From contig JAFLJV010000206.1 in the NCBI GenBank assembly GCA_022712845.1, positions 1 through 12,633 of the forward strand: DNA of 12,633 bases, read 5' to 3'. The first letter of the stretch is position 1, and each line of letters starts with the position of its first letter. The stretch comes from Sulfurimonas sp. (GTDB lineage: Bacteria; Campylobacterota; Campylobacteria; Campylobacterales; Sulfurimonadaceae). The position numbers and the translations under genes were made by a program. Under the pieces are notes generated by a model. The model saw nothing but the letters and a program-made list of their open reading frames with translations, searched no databases and was not told where the DNA came from. Shown here one piece after another: positions 1 through 7,912 of the stretch.

Positions 1-1
1 T

Positions 2-430
2 GTTGAGCAGTGGCATACACGTACAAAAACACGCTCTATAGATATCCTTAATGATTTGGCTCCAGAAGCATGGGTAGATATAAATCCAAAAGATGCAAAA
101 GAGTTAAAAGTAAAAAGTGGAGATAGACTCTCACTTTCATCTTCTAAAGGTAAGATTGAGGATGTAGTAGTTCGTGTTACACAAACCGTTGCACCATCAA
201 CTATTTTTGTACCTTTTCACTTTAACACTCAACTTATCAATACTTTAATTGATGATAATTTTTGTCCAAAATCTGGTGAGCCAAATTATAAACAGACTGC
301 TATACAACTTCACTCAGATGAGGTTCCTGATGGTATAGAGTTTCAAGAGGAACAGATTAGCGGTGTTATTTCACATGTTAAGATAGAGAGTGAAGATATT
401 AAACTTAAAGAAAAAGAGATAAATGTTTAA
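2..430 (+). CDS. Assimilatory nitrate reductase-type molybdopterin oxidoreductase, C-terminal fragment
   Basis: This is the 3' part of a gene whose start lies left of the window. The frame is open from base 2, so the TTG at 56 is an internal leucine codon. The visible 142 residues are the molybdopterin-dinucleotide-binding domain of the bis-MGD oxidoreductase superfamily. It opens with EQWHTRTKT and LAPEAWVDINPKDA, followed by a GDRLSLSSSKG barrel strand and a VPFHF segment. The later stretch NTLIDDNFCPKSGEPNYKQTA matches the NarB/NasA pattern (N-x-L-x(4)-CP-S-x-P-x-K) better than NapA. The nitrite reductase 77 bases downstream supports a role in cytoplasmic nitrate-to-nitrite reduction for nitrogen assimilation. 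About 25 charged residues follow the domain. The catalytic and Fe-S domains are outside the window, so NapA, a formate dehydrogenase or another family member cannot be fully excluded. Confidence 0.78.
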   Translation, partial: VEQWHTRTKTRSIDILNDLAPEAWVDINPKDAKELKVKSGDRLSLSSSKGKIEDVVVRVTQTVAPSTIFVPFHFNTQLINTLIDDNFCPKSGEPNYKQTAIQLHSDEVPDGIEFQEEQISGVISHVKIESEDIKLKEKEINV

Positions 431-471
431 AATATAAGCATAAAAATGTCAATTGATGCCTAAAAAATAGC

Positions 472-477
472 TATACT
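472..477 (+). promoter_or_regulatory. Possible -10 box upstream of the nitrite reductase gene
   Basis: TATACT lies in the 77-base gap after the nitrate reductase gene, about 30 bases before the nirA start. No -35 hexamer sits at the usual distance, which is common in Campylobacterota, where T-rich periodicity replaces it. An AGGAG ribosome binding site at 496–500 lies seven bases before the ATG. The two genes could equally be read from one upstream promoter, so this is a weak call. Confidence 0.3.
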
Positions 478-507
478 ATTAATAATAAAGGATATAGGAG
501 CTTTTTA

Positions 508-2412
508 ATGATTGAATTACAAAAAGCTTATGAGTTAAGAGCTAAAAAAATCAATAAGATTGAAAAAATTAAAGAGCTTAAAAATCCACAAGATGTGTTT
601 GATAAATTGCAAGAGTATGCTTTAGGTGGTTATGATTCTATCCCTGATGAAGATAAAAAATACTTTTTAAAATGTTTTGGAATATATGATAGACCTGCAA
701 CTCCACAAAAATTTATGATAAAACTTCGTATACCTGGTGGGCATATGAACTCTGAGCAAGCTAGAGCTATTGGAGAGATTGCTCTTGAGTGTGGAGAGGA
801 CTATATAGACCTAACTACAAGGTGTCAAGTAGAGCTTAGATATATAAAAATTGAAGATATTCCAACCTTACTTAAAAAACTAAAAGATGTTGGTATAGAT
901 TCATATCAAACTGGTGTTGACAACTTTAGAAATATACTTAATGACCCATTAGACGGTATGAGTTTTGATAATGTTTTGCCTTCACAAAAACTTCTTTTAA
1001 AACTTCAAAGTACATTTCTTTATAGTCCTGAGTGGATATCAACACTTCCTAGAAAGTTTAACACTGCCATAACAGGCTCACTTTCAAATAGATGTAATGT
1101 TTTTGGACATGATTGCTGTTTTGTTCTTGCTCAAAAAGATGGAGTATATGGATATAACATGTATCTTGGTGGTAGAGTTGGAAAAATTGCAAGTTCTGCT
1201 GATATATTTCTAGCAAATGAAGATGAGGTTGTAAAAGCTTTTGAATCAATTACAAATATCTTTAAAAAGTATGGTTTTAGAGATAATAGAAATAAAAATA
1301 GACTTCACTTTCTTATAGAAGCTGTTGGGATGAGTAAAATATCAAAAGCTATAAGAAGACATGCTGAAGTAAATTTTGCAACTGCTGGTGAAACTATGAC
1401 AAAGATAGATTTTTATGATCCAGACCAAGGAAAAGTACAACTTAGAGATGGAAGTTTTGCAGTGCATATGGTAGTTCCATCTGGAATATTTTCTGGAAGT
1501 GTGATGATTGACATAGCAAATAGTAGTGAAAAATATGGAAACTCTGAGATAAGACTTGATATAGAACAAAGTCTTTATATTATGGGAGTTAAAGAGCCAA
1601 GTGAGCTTTTAAAAGAAGAGTTATTTAAAACTTATAAAAGTGTAAATACACCATACTTTAATCATCTTATAGCATGTGCAGGAACTGCACATTGCCCTTT
1701 TGGAGTGATTGAAAATAAAAATGATGCTATAGATATGGCAAAATATCTTGATAAAAAAGTACCACTTTTAAAAGGCCGAGTAAGAATGTACTGGTCAGCT
1801 TGTGTAAAAGGTTGTGGTATTCACGGGCTTGGTGATATTGGTTTTGAGGGTTGTAAAATTAAGTTAAATGGCCAAACTGTAGATGGAGTTCATATTTCTC
1901 TTGGTGGAAAATTAGTTAGTGAGGGTGAAGAGGGGCATACAGTTATTAAATCTGCTCCATTAGAATATGCTAGATATTTTATAGAATCAATTATGCTAGA
2001 GTACAAAAAATTAAAAAAAGATAACGAAAGTTTTGAAGGTTTTAATGATAGAATTTTAAAACAATACACCACTGCCCATATAGGTTTTATGATGAAGCTC
2101 TGTGCATACTTACGAGAAAAAGAGATAGATGTTGAGTTTGGTTTTAATGCTAAAATAAATACAGGTAAAAATGAAGAATTTGAAGTTTTTGAACTTGGAC
2201 GTAAACTTTATTATAACTTATCAAAAAGAGAGCCATACTCTGCATATGATAGGTTTACAAATGTATTAAAAAATGAAAAGCTAGAAGATATACGAAGTTT
2301 AATACCAGAACTTGATGAAAATATAGCTTTAATGTTAAATCATATATTAAATACTACAGAAAATAATAGAGCTGTTGTTTTTTCAGAGATAACAGATTAT
2401 ATTTCATTATAA
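508..2412 (+). CDS. nirA: Ferredoxin-type nitrite reductase (siroheme/4Fe-4S), NirA class
   Basis: This enzyme should reduce nitrite to ammonium by six electrons in the cytoplasm, as the second step of nitrate assimilation. The 634 residues show the two-repeat nitrite/sulfite reductase fold. The siroheme-contacting stretch DLTTRCQVEL is at about 101–110, with GVDNFRN at 136–142 and LPRKFN at 180–185. The 4Fe-4S/siroheme cysteines are C390 and C396 (C-x5-C) and C432 and C436 (C-x3-C), the classic spacing. In LPRKFN an Asn occupies the position where sulfite reductases carry a second Lys, which favours nitrite as substrate. The nitrate reductase upstream agrees. No flavin or ferredoxin domain is fused, so the donor is probably a separate ferredoxin. 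The siroheme core ends near residue 515. The remaining ~115 residues form an extension I do not recognise. The ATG at 508 has AGGAG seven bases upstream. A sulfite reductase role remains possible. Confidence 0.85.
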   Translation: MIELQKAYELRAKKINKIEKIKELKNPQDVFDKLQEYALGGYDSIPDEDKKYFLKCFGIYDRPATPQKFMIKLRIPGGHMNSEQARAIGEIALECGEDYIDLTTRCQVELRYIKIEDIPTLLKKLKDVGIDSYQTGVDNFRNILNDPLDGMSFDNVLPSQKLLLKLQSTFLYSPEWISTLPRKFNTAITGSLSNRCNVFGHDCCFVLAQKDGVYGYNMYLGGRVGKIASSADIFLANEDEVVKAFESITNIFKKYGFRDNRNKNRLHFLIEAVGMSKISKAIRRHAEVNFATAGETMTKIDFYDPDQGKVQLRDGSFAVHMVVPSGIFSGSVMIDIANSSEKYGNSEIRLDIEQSLYIMGVKEPSELLKEELFKTYKSVNTPYFNHLIACAGTAHCPFGVIENKNDAIDMAKYLDKKVPLLKGRVRMYWSACVKGCGIHGLGDIGFEGCKIKLNGQTVDGVHISLGGKLVSEGEEGHTVIKSAPLEYARYFIESIMLEYKKLKKDNESFEGFNDRILKQYTTAHIGFMMKLCAYLREKEIDVEFGFNAKINTGKNEEFEVFELGRKLYYNLSKREPYSAYDRFTNVLKNEKLEDIRSLIPELDENIALMLNHILNTTENNRAVVFSEITDYISL

Positions 2413-2444
2413 ATCTTCAAAGCAATATCAAAGACAAAAGTAAG

Positions 2445-2450
2445 TATAAT
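2445..2450 (+). promoter_or_regulatory. -10 box (TATAAT) of the pyrH–rpoZ–spoT–tyrS gene string
   Basis: A perfect TATAAT preceded by AAG lies in the 62-base gap between nirA and pyrH, about 25 bases before the pyrH ATG. Transcription would start near 2457. There is no -35 match, as expected for Campylobacterota sigma-70 promoters. It is the best promoter candidate on the plus strand in the window and would drive at least pyrH, rpoZ and spoT, since no other clear promoter lies between those genes. It overlaps the palindrome at 2447–2460. Confidence 0.6.
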
Positions 2451-2460
2451 TCGCGAATTA
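2447..2460. repeat. 14-bp perfect palindrome over the pyrH promoter
   Basis: TAATTCGCGAATTA reads identically on both strands and covers the last four bases of the -10 box and the predicted transcription start. Its core TCGCGA is GC-rich within very AT-rich DNA. It could be a regulator half-site pair, a methylation or restriction site, or a coincidence in AT-rich sequence with a common post-TATAAT context. No protein partner can be named. Confidence 0.45.
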
Positions 2461-2465
2461 AATAA

Positions 2466-3185
<720 letters not shown>

Positions 3186-3213
3186 TTTAAAATAAAATCA
3201 AAGGATATAAAAA

Positions 3214-3432
3214 ATGAAAGTAGAAGAATTAACAGCAAAGATTTTAGACGAAAATCCAAATTTAGATAATTATCAAATAGCAATAGCTGTATCAAAAAGA
3301 ACAGATGAGATTCTCAATGGTGCAGTAAGTAAACTAAATGTTTCAAAAAATACTAAAGCAGCAGATTTAGCTTTAATGGAACTTGCAGAAGGCCTTATAA
3401 AAATAAAAGGCTTTGTTGATATAGAAAAGTAA
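3214..3432 (+). CDS. rpoZ: DNA-directed RNA polymerase omega subunit
   Basis: Omega is the small subunit that helps fold and recruit beta-prime into RNA polymerase. The 72-residue length is typical for Campylobacterota. The diagnostic region NYQIAIAVSKRTDEILNGA is at about 19–37, the counterpart of the R-x-[VI]-A-x-R-A helix, followed by the conserved ADLALMELAEG at 50–60. AAGGA at 3201–3205 precedes the ATG by eight bases. It sits between pyrH and spoT, so omega and the ppGpp enzyme are probably co-transcribed. The N-terminus (MKVEELTAK) lacks the MAR-type start that forms part of ppGpp site 1 on Escherichia coli RNA polymerase. Confidence 0.93.
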   Translation: MKVEELTAKILDENPNLDNYQIAIAVSKRTDEILNGAVSKLNVSKNTKAADLALMELAEGLIKIKGFVDIEK

Positions 3433-3436
3433 AATT

Positions 3437-5590
3437 TTGAGCCTGAGTCAGGTAGATATTGAAAAAGTCAAACATATACATGATGTTGACTCAGCAATAT
3501 CTTATTTATTCTCACAAATAACCCCAAGTGATACTCTAAAAAAAGCATTAGAGTACTCTAAAAAAGCCCACATTAATCAGTTTAGAAAAAGTGGGCAACC
3601 TTATATAATTCATCCTGTTTTAGTTGCAAGTATAGTTTCATCTATAACCAATGATGAGTCAATGGCAATAGCTGCACTTTTGCATGATGTTGTTGAAGAT
3701 ACACAAATTAGTATTGAAGAAGTTGTAAAATTTTTTGGAGAAGATGTTGCTCACTTAGTAGAGGGTCTTACAAAAATTGACACCATTAGAGATACAGAAC
3801 TAACCCCATCGAATTCAAATGAACGTTTAGTTGTTTCTGCTCTTTCTTTTAGAAAGATGTTATTAGCAAGTATAGAAGATGTAAAGGTTTTAGTTGTAAA
3901 ACTTTGTGACAGACTTCATAATATGCTTACCCTTGATGCATTACCAGAACACAAACAACAGCGAATTGCGGAAGAAACTCTTGTAGTTTATGCACCAATT
4001 GCACACCGTTTAGGTATCTCTTTTTTAAAAAATATATTAGAAGATTTAAGCTTTTCATATCTTTTTAAAGAAGAAAAACACCATATCGATAATTATCTTG
4101 ATACAAATTACCATGCTATAGAGATGAAGTTAGATGAGTTTAAAGAATCTATAAATAAAATTTTAGTAAAAAATGGATTTTGCGAAGATGATTTTGAGAT
4201 AATATCTCGCGTAAAACATCGCTATTCAATTTACCTTAAAATGCAAAGAAAAGGTGTAGGGATAGAAGAGATTCTAGATCTTTTAGCAATTAGAGTATTG
4301 ACTGATGATCCAGTGAAATGTTATAAAATTCTAGGTCTTATTCATCTTAATTTTCAGCCACTTAGCTCAAGGTTTAAAGATTATATTGCAGTTGCTAAAG
4401 ATAATGGTTATCAAACTATCCATACAACAGTTTTTCATAATACTGCTATCTTTGAAGTTCAAATTAGAACTTTTGATATGCATAACACTGCTGAACTTGG
4501 AATCGCTGCTCATTGGAAATATAAAAGTGGTGGTAATAACAATATAAAACTTGATTGGCTAAATAATTTAGGTTATCAAAATGAGTCTGTTGAAGATTTT
4601 TATGACTTAATTAAAAATGATCTGTATTCTGAGGATATATCAGTTTTTTCTCCAACGGGGGAAGCATTTACTCTGCCCCGTGGTGCTGTTGTTCTTGATT
4701 TTGCTTACGCTGTTCATACGCAAGTAGGTAATAATGCAAAATCAGCATTAGTAAATAAAACGAAAACATCACTTTTAAATGAACTGCACAATGGTGATAT
4801 AGTAAAGATAGATACATTTGAGAGCAGTATTACAAGGTGTAGTTGGATAGATGCAGTTAAAACCTCTAAAGCTAAAACAAATATGAAATATAACTGTAAT
4901 TATAGAGTTAGAGAGATAGATGCTAAAAGCAGTATAAATATTGTTGCAACTGCAATGAATTTAAATCATTCAAGAGTTGTAGAATGGTTTGATTCTAGTA
5001 GTTATGAATCCAGAGCAACAATTCCCACTGATATTGAACACTTTCGTGATGTTATTCATAAATATATTACAGAAATCAGTCAAAATAATCGTTTTAAAAA
5101 CTTTTTATCGCGTCATAGGTTTAAATTAAAAGAGTATAACATTAGAGGTATAGAGATATATAGTGCTATGAATGTTAATGGTGTAGTTTTTGATTATTGT
5201 TGTCACCCTAAAAATGGTGATGAAATTATGGCATTTTTAGAAAAAAGTAAAGTTCATATTCATCATAAAATGTGTAAAAGTGCTTCAAAAAAACTTGAAG
5301 CAAAAGAGGCAATGGTTTTTGTTAAGTGGGAAAAGCAAAATATTTATAACTATAATATGATAGTCTCACTTCATAGTGGAATGGGAACATTAGCAGAGTT
5401 CTTGAATTTTTTAGTGAAATTAAAAATAGATATAAGTTTGATTGAATTAGGAAAGAATAAAAGTGAATCAACAAGATATTGTGAGCTTGGATTTGAGTCT
5501 AAAGAAGCGGATATTAACACACTTCGTGCTAAAATTGAGCAAAAAATAAAAGTGATACAACTTATTCGTACAGATGATGCGTATAGATAA
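3437..5590 (+). CDS. spoT: Bifunctional (p)ppGpp synthetase/hydrolase, long RelA/SpoT homolog
   Basis: This protein makes and degrades the stringent-response alarmone. The 717 residues have the full long-RSH layout. The HD hydrolase domain lies at about 25–190, with H83-D84 and E87-D88 in LLHDVVED. The synthetase domain lies at about 245–365, with R312-F-K-D315, the substrate loop YQTIHTTV from 325, and the EVQIRT…AELGIAAHW stretch. TGS is at about 395–455, a Cys-containing RIS/zinc-finger-like motif has C588, C589 and C613, and ACT is near 640–712. RFKD rather than the EFDD-type motif marks the bifunctional class. Both active centres look intact. Translation must begin at a non-ATG codon because the first internal Met lies inside the HD domain. 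TTG at 3437, four bases after the rpoZ stop, fits best and implies coupling. ATT at 3434 is less likely. Confidence 0.95.
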   Translation: MSLSQVDIEKVKHIHDVDSAISYLFSQITPSDTLKKALEYSKKAHINQFRKSGQPYIIHPVLVASIVSSITNDESMAIAALLHDVVEDTQISIEEVVKFFGEDVAHLVEGLTKIDTIRDTELTPSNSNERLVVSALSFRKMLLASIEDVKVLVVKLCDRLHNMLTLDALPEHKQQRIAEETLVVYAPIAHRLGISFLKNILEDLSFSYLFKEEKHHIDNYLDTNYHAIEMKLDEFKESINKILVKNGFCEDDFEIISRVKHRYSIYLKMQRKGVGIEEILDLLAIRVLTDDPVKCYKILGLIHLNFQPLSSRFKDYIAVAKDNGYQTIHTTVFHNTAIFEVQIRTFDMHNTAELGIAAHWKYKSGGNNNIKLDWLNNLGYQNESVEDFYDLIKNDLYSEDISVFSPTGEAFTLPRGAVVLDFAYAVHTQVGNNAKSALVNKTKTSLLNELHNGDIVKIDTFESSITRCSWIDAVKTSKAKTNMKYNCNYRVREIDAKSSINIVATAMNLNHSRVVEWFDSSSYESRATIPTDIEHFRDVIHKYITEISQNNRFKNFLSRHRFKLKEYNIRGIEIYSAMNVNGVVFDYCCHPKNGDEIMAFLEKSKVHIHHKMCKSASKKLEAKEAMVFVKWEKQNIYNYNMIVSLHSGMGTLAEFLNFLVKLKIDISLIELGKNKSESTRYCELGFESKEADINTLRAKIEQKIKVIQLIRTDDAYR

Positions 5591-5614
5591 ATTTTAAAGA
5601 AGAGAATATAAAAT

Positions 5615-6814
5615 ATGATACAAGAAGCCCTTAGAGAAATAAATAGAGGTTGTGCTGAAATTATTGATGAGCCAAGAATAGAAAAACTGCTAAAAGCTTA
5701 TTATGATGAAGGCAAAACATATACAGTTAAAGCTGGCTTTGATCCAACAGCACCAGATTTACATCTTGGACATACGGTACTTCTTCATAAACTTGCAACT
5801 TTTCAAAAATATGGAGGAGTTGTACAATTTCTTATAGGTGATTTTACTGCAACAATTGGTGATCCAACAGGTAAAAGTGCAACTAGAAAAGTTCTTTCTA
5901 AAGATGATATTGAAAAAAATATAGCTAGTTATACGACACAAGCTTTTAAAATTCTAGATAAAAGTAAAACAGAGATAGTTTATAACAACGACTGGCTAGA
6001 GCCACTTGGTGCTATAGGGATGCTTGAACTTGCATCTAATTTAACAGTTGCAAGAATGTTAGAGCGTGATGATTTTTCTAAAAGATATGCTTCAAACACT
6101 CCTATAGCAGTAAGTGAGTTTATGTATCCACTTCTTCAAGGTTATGATAGTGTACATCTTAAAAGTGATATAGAGATAGGTGGAACTGATCAAAAATTTA
6201 ATCTTTTAATGGGAAGACAGCTTCAAAAATCTTATGAGGTTAAAAAACAACAAGCAGTACTTATGATGCCTATACTTGAAGGTTTAGACGGTATTCAAAA
6301 AATGAGTAAATCATTAAATAATTATATTGGTGTCTCAGATGAGCCAAATGATATGTATGGAAAAATTTTAAGCATCTCTGATGAATTAATGTGGAGATAT
6401 TATGAGCTGTTAAGTACAAAATCTTTGGATGAAATAGCCTTTATTAAAAGAGGTGTTGAAGATGCCTCACTTCACCCTAAAAAAGTTAAAGAAGATTTAG
6501 CTTTAGAGATAACTACAAGATTTCATTCTGTAGAGTTGGCACAAGGTGCTAAAGAAGAGTTTCAAAAAATTCACTCTAAAAGTCAAATACCAACAGAAAT
6601 AAATGAATTTTCTTGCGAGGGAGAAATTTGGATTGCTCAAGCTTTAGTAAATTGTGAAATTGAGCCATCAACTTCTCAAGCTAGAAGAGATATTAAACAG
6701 GGTGCAGTTAAAGTAAATCAAGAAAAAATTTCAGATATTAAGTTACAATTATCTAACGGAGAATATATACTTCAAGTTGGAAAAAGAAAATTTGCAAAGT
6801 TAAAGGTAAATTAA
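5615..6814 (+). CDS. tyrS: Tyrosyl-tRNA synthetase
   Basis: TyrRS charges tRNA-Tyr with tyrosine. This is a class I synthetase of 399 residues. The HIGH-type signature is HLGH at 50–53, preceded by AGFDPTAPDL. The catalytic loop KMSKS is at 229–233, and the tyrosine-pocket region includes SEFMYPLLQGYDSVHL and GGTDQKFN. A C-terminal S4 RNA-binding domain covers about 335–399 (ARRDIKQGAVKVNQEKI). HLGH instead of HIGH is normal for this subfamily. The ATG has AAGAAGAG about ten bases upstream and lies 24 bases after spoT. Its stop overlaps the next start by one base in TAATG. No T-box or leader structure fits in the short gap, so expression probably follows the operon. Confidence 0.97.
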   Translation: MIQEALREINRGCAEIIDEPRIEKLLKAYYDEGKTYTVKAGFDPTAPDLHLGHTVLLHKLATFQKYGGVVQFLIGDFTATIGDPTGKSATRKVLSKDDIEKNIASYTTQAFKILDKSKTEIVYNNDWLEPLGAIGMLELASNLTVARMLERDDFSKRYASNTPIAVSEFMYPLLQGYDSVHLKSDIEIGGTDQKFNLLMGRQLQKSYEVKKQQAVLMMPILEGLDGIQKMSKSLNNYIGVSDEPNDMYGKILSISDELMWRYYELLSTKSLDEIAFIKRGVEDASLHPKKVKEDLALEITTRFHSVELAQGAKEEFQKIHSKSQIPTEINEFSCEGEIWIAQALVNCEIEPSTSQARRDIKQGAVKVNQEKISDIKLQLSNGEYILQVGKRKFAKLKVN

Positions 6815-7905
6815 TGAGTTTTAAGTCATTAAAAATAGGTAAATATACTATACCAAAACCTATAGTTCAGGGTGGAATGGGTGTTGGTATAAGCTGGGAT
6901 CAACTAGGGGGAAATGTTTCAAAAGAGGGTGGACTAGGAGTTCTTAGTACTGTTGGAACAGGATATTATCAAGATAAAAAATATGCAGTAAAATTAGTTT
7001 CTGGAAAACCACTTGATGCACTAGGCTTCTACTCAAAAGAGGGTTTTGAAGCTATTGTGAAAAATGCAAGAAAAATTTGTGGAGATAAACCACTTGCTGC
7101 AAATATTTTATATGCAATGAATGACTATGGTCGTGTTGTTAAAGATGCTTGTGAAGCTGGAATCGATATTATAATTACAGGGGCAGGACTTCCTACAAAT
7201 ATGCCAGAGTTTACTGAAGGTTATCTTGATGTAGCACTTATTCCTATCGTATCATCTGCTAAAGCACTTAAAATTATATGTAAAAGATGGCAAAAAAGAT
7301 ATAACAGACTTCCTGATGCAGTAATTCTTGAGGGTCCTAAGAGTGGTGGACATCAAGGTTTTACTTATGAGCAGTGTACAATGCCTGAGAATCAGTTAGA
7401 AAATCTTGTAGGTCCAGTAGTTGAAGAAGCAGCAAAATGGGGTAATATTCCTGTAATTGCTGCTGGTGGAGTTTGGGATAAAAGTGATATAGAGCAGATG
7501 ATAGGACTTGGTGCAAGTGCTGTTCAGATGGGTACTCGTTTTATTGGTACTCATGAGTGTGATGCACATGAAAATTTAAAACAAGTTATACTAAATGCAA
7601 AAAAAGAAGATATTCACCTAATGGGTTCACCTGTTGGATATCCAGCTCAAGGTGTTAGAACTAATCTTACTGAATTAGTTGAGAGACGTGAAGGTCCTGC
7701 GATTAAGTGTATTTCAAACTGTGTAGCACCATGTAATCGTGGTGAAGAAGCAAAAGAAGTTGGTTTTTGTATAGCTGATAGGTTAAGTGATGCATATGAA
7801 GGTAATTTAGAAACTGGACTCTTTTTCTCTGGCACAAATGGTTATAAACTTGATAAAATTATTTCTGTAAAAGAGTTAATGGATAAATTAATAGAAGGTG
7901 AATAA
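6814..7905 (+). CDS. Nitronate monooxygenase-family FMN enzyme (NMO/FabK-like), substrate unknown
   Basis: This is a TIM-barrel flavoprotein of the 2-nitropropane dioxygenase/FabK superfamily, with 363 residues and no signal peptide. Visible signatures are PIVQGGMGVGISW (16–28) at the FMN edge, ITGAGLPTNMP (121–131), EGPKSGGHQGF (173–183) with the conserved H180, and IPVIAAGGVWD plus GASAVQMGTRFIGT (212–246), the flavin-phosphate-binding glycines. A cysteine cluster near the C-terminus (C299, C303, C307, C319) is unusual. Family members oxidise nitronates or act as enoyl-ACP reductases, and the sequence alone does not decide between them. Its ATG overlaps the tyrS stop by one base, so it is translationally coupled within the housekeeping string. 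I recall a homolog in the same place in Campylobacter jejuni, which suggests a conserved core role rather than detoxification only. Confidence 0.88.
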   Translation: MSFKSLKIGKYTIPKPIVQGGMGVGISWDQLGGNVSKEGGLGVLSTVGTGYYQDKKYAVKLVSGKPLDALGFYSKEGFEAIVKNARKICGDKPLAANILYAMNDYGRVVKDACEAGIDIIITGAGLPTNMPEFTEGYLDVALIPIVSSAKALKIICKRWQKRYNRLPDAVILEGPKSGGHQGFTYEQCTMPENQLENLVGPVVEEAAKWGNIPVIAAGGVWDKSDIEQMIGLGASAVQMGTRFIGTHECDAHENLKQVILNAKKEDIHLMGSPVGYPAQGVRTNLTELVERREGPAIKCISNCVAPCNRGEEAKEVGFCIADRLSDAYEGNLETGLFFSGTNGYKLDKIISVKELMDKLIEGE

Positions 7906-7912
7906 TTAAGTG

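Noticed and set aside
56..430. TTG at 56 as the start of a 124-residue protein
   Set aside because: The same frame is open to base 2 and encodes the conserved EQWHTRTKT motif, so the gene is truncated by the window edge.
2..430. Periplasmic nitrate reductase NapA, common in Campylobacterota
   Set aside because: The terminal CP-S-x-P-x-K pattern and the NirA neighbour fit NarB/NasA better, and no nap accessory gene follows.
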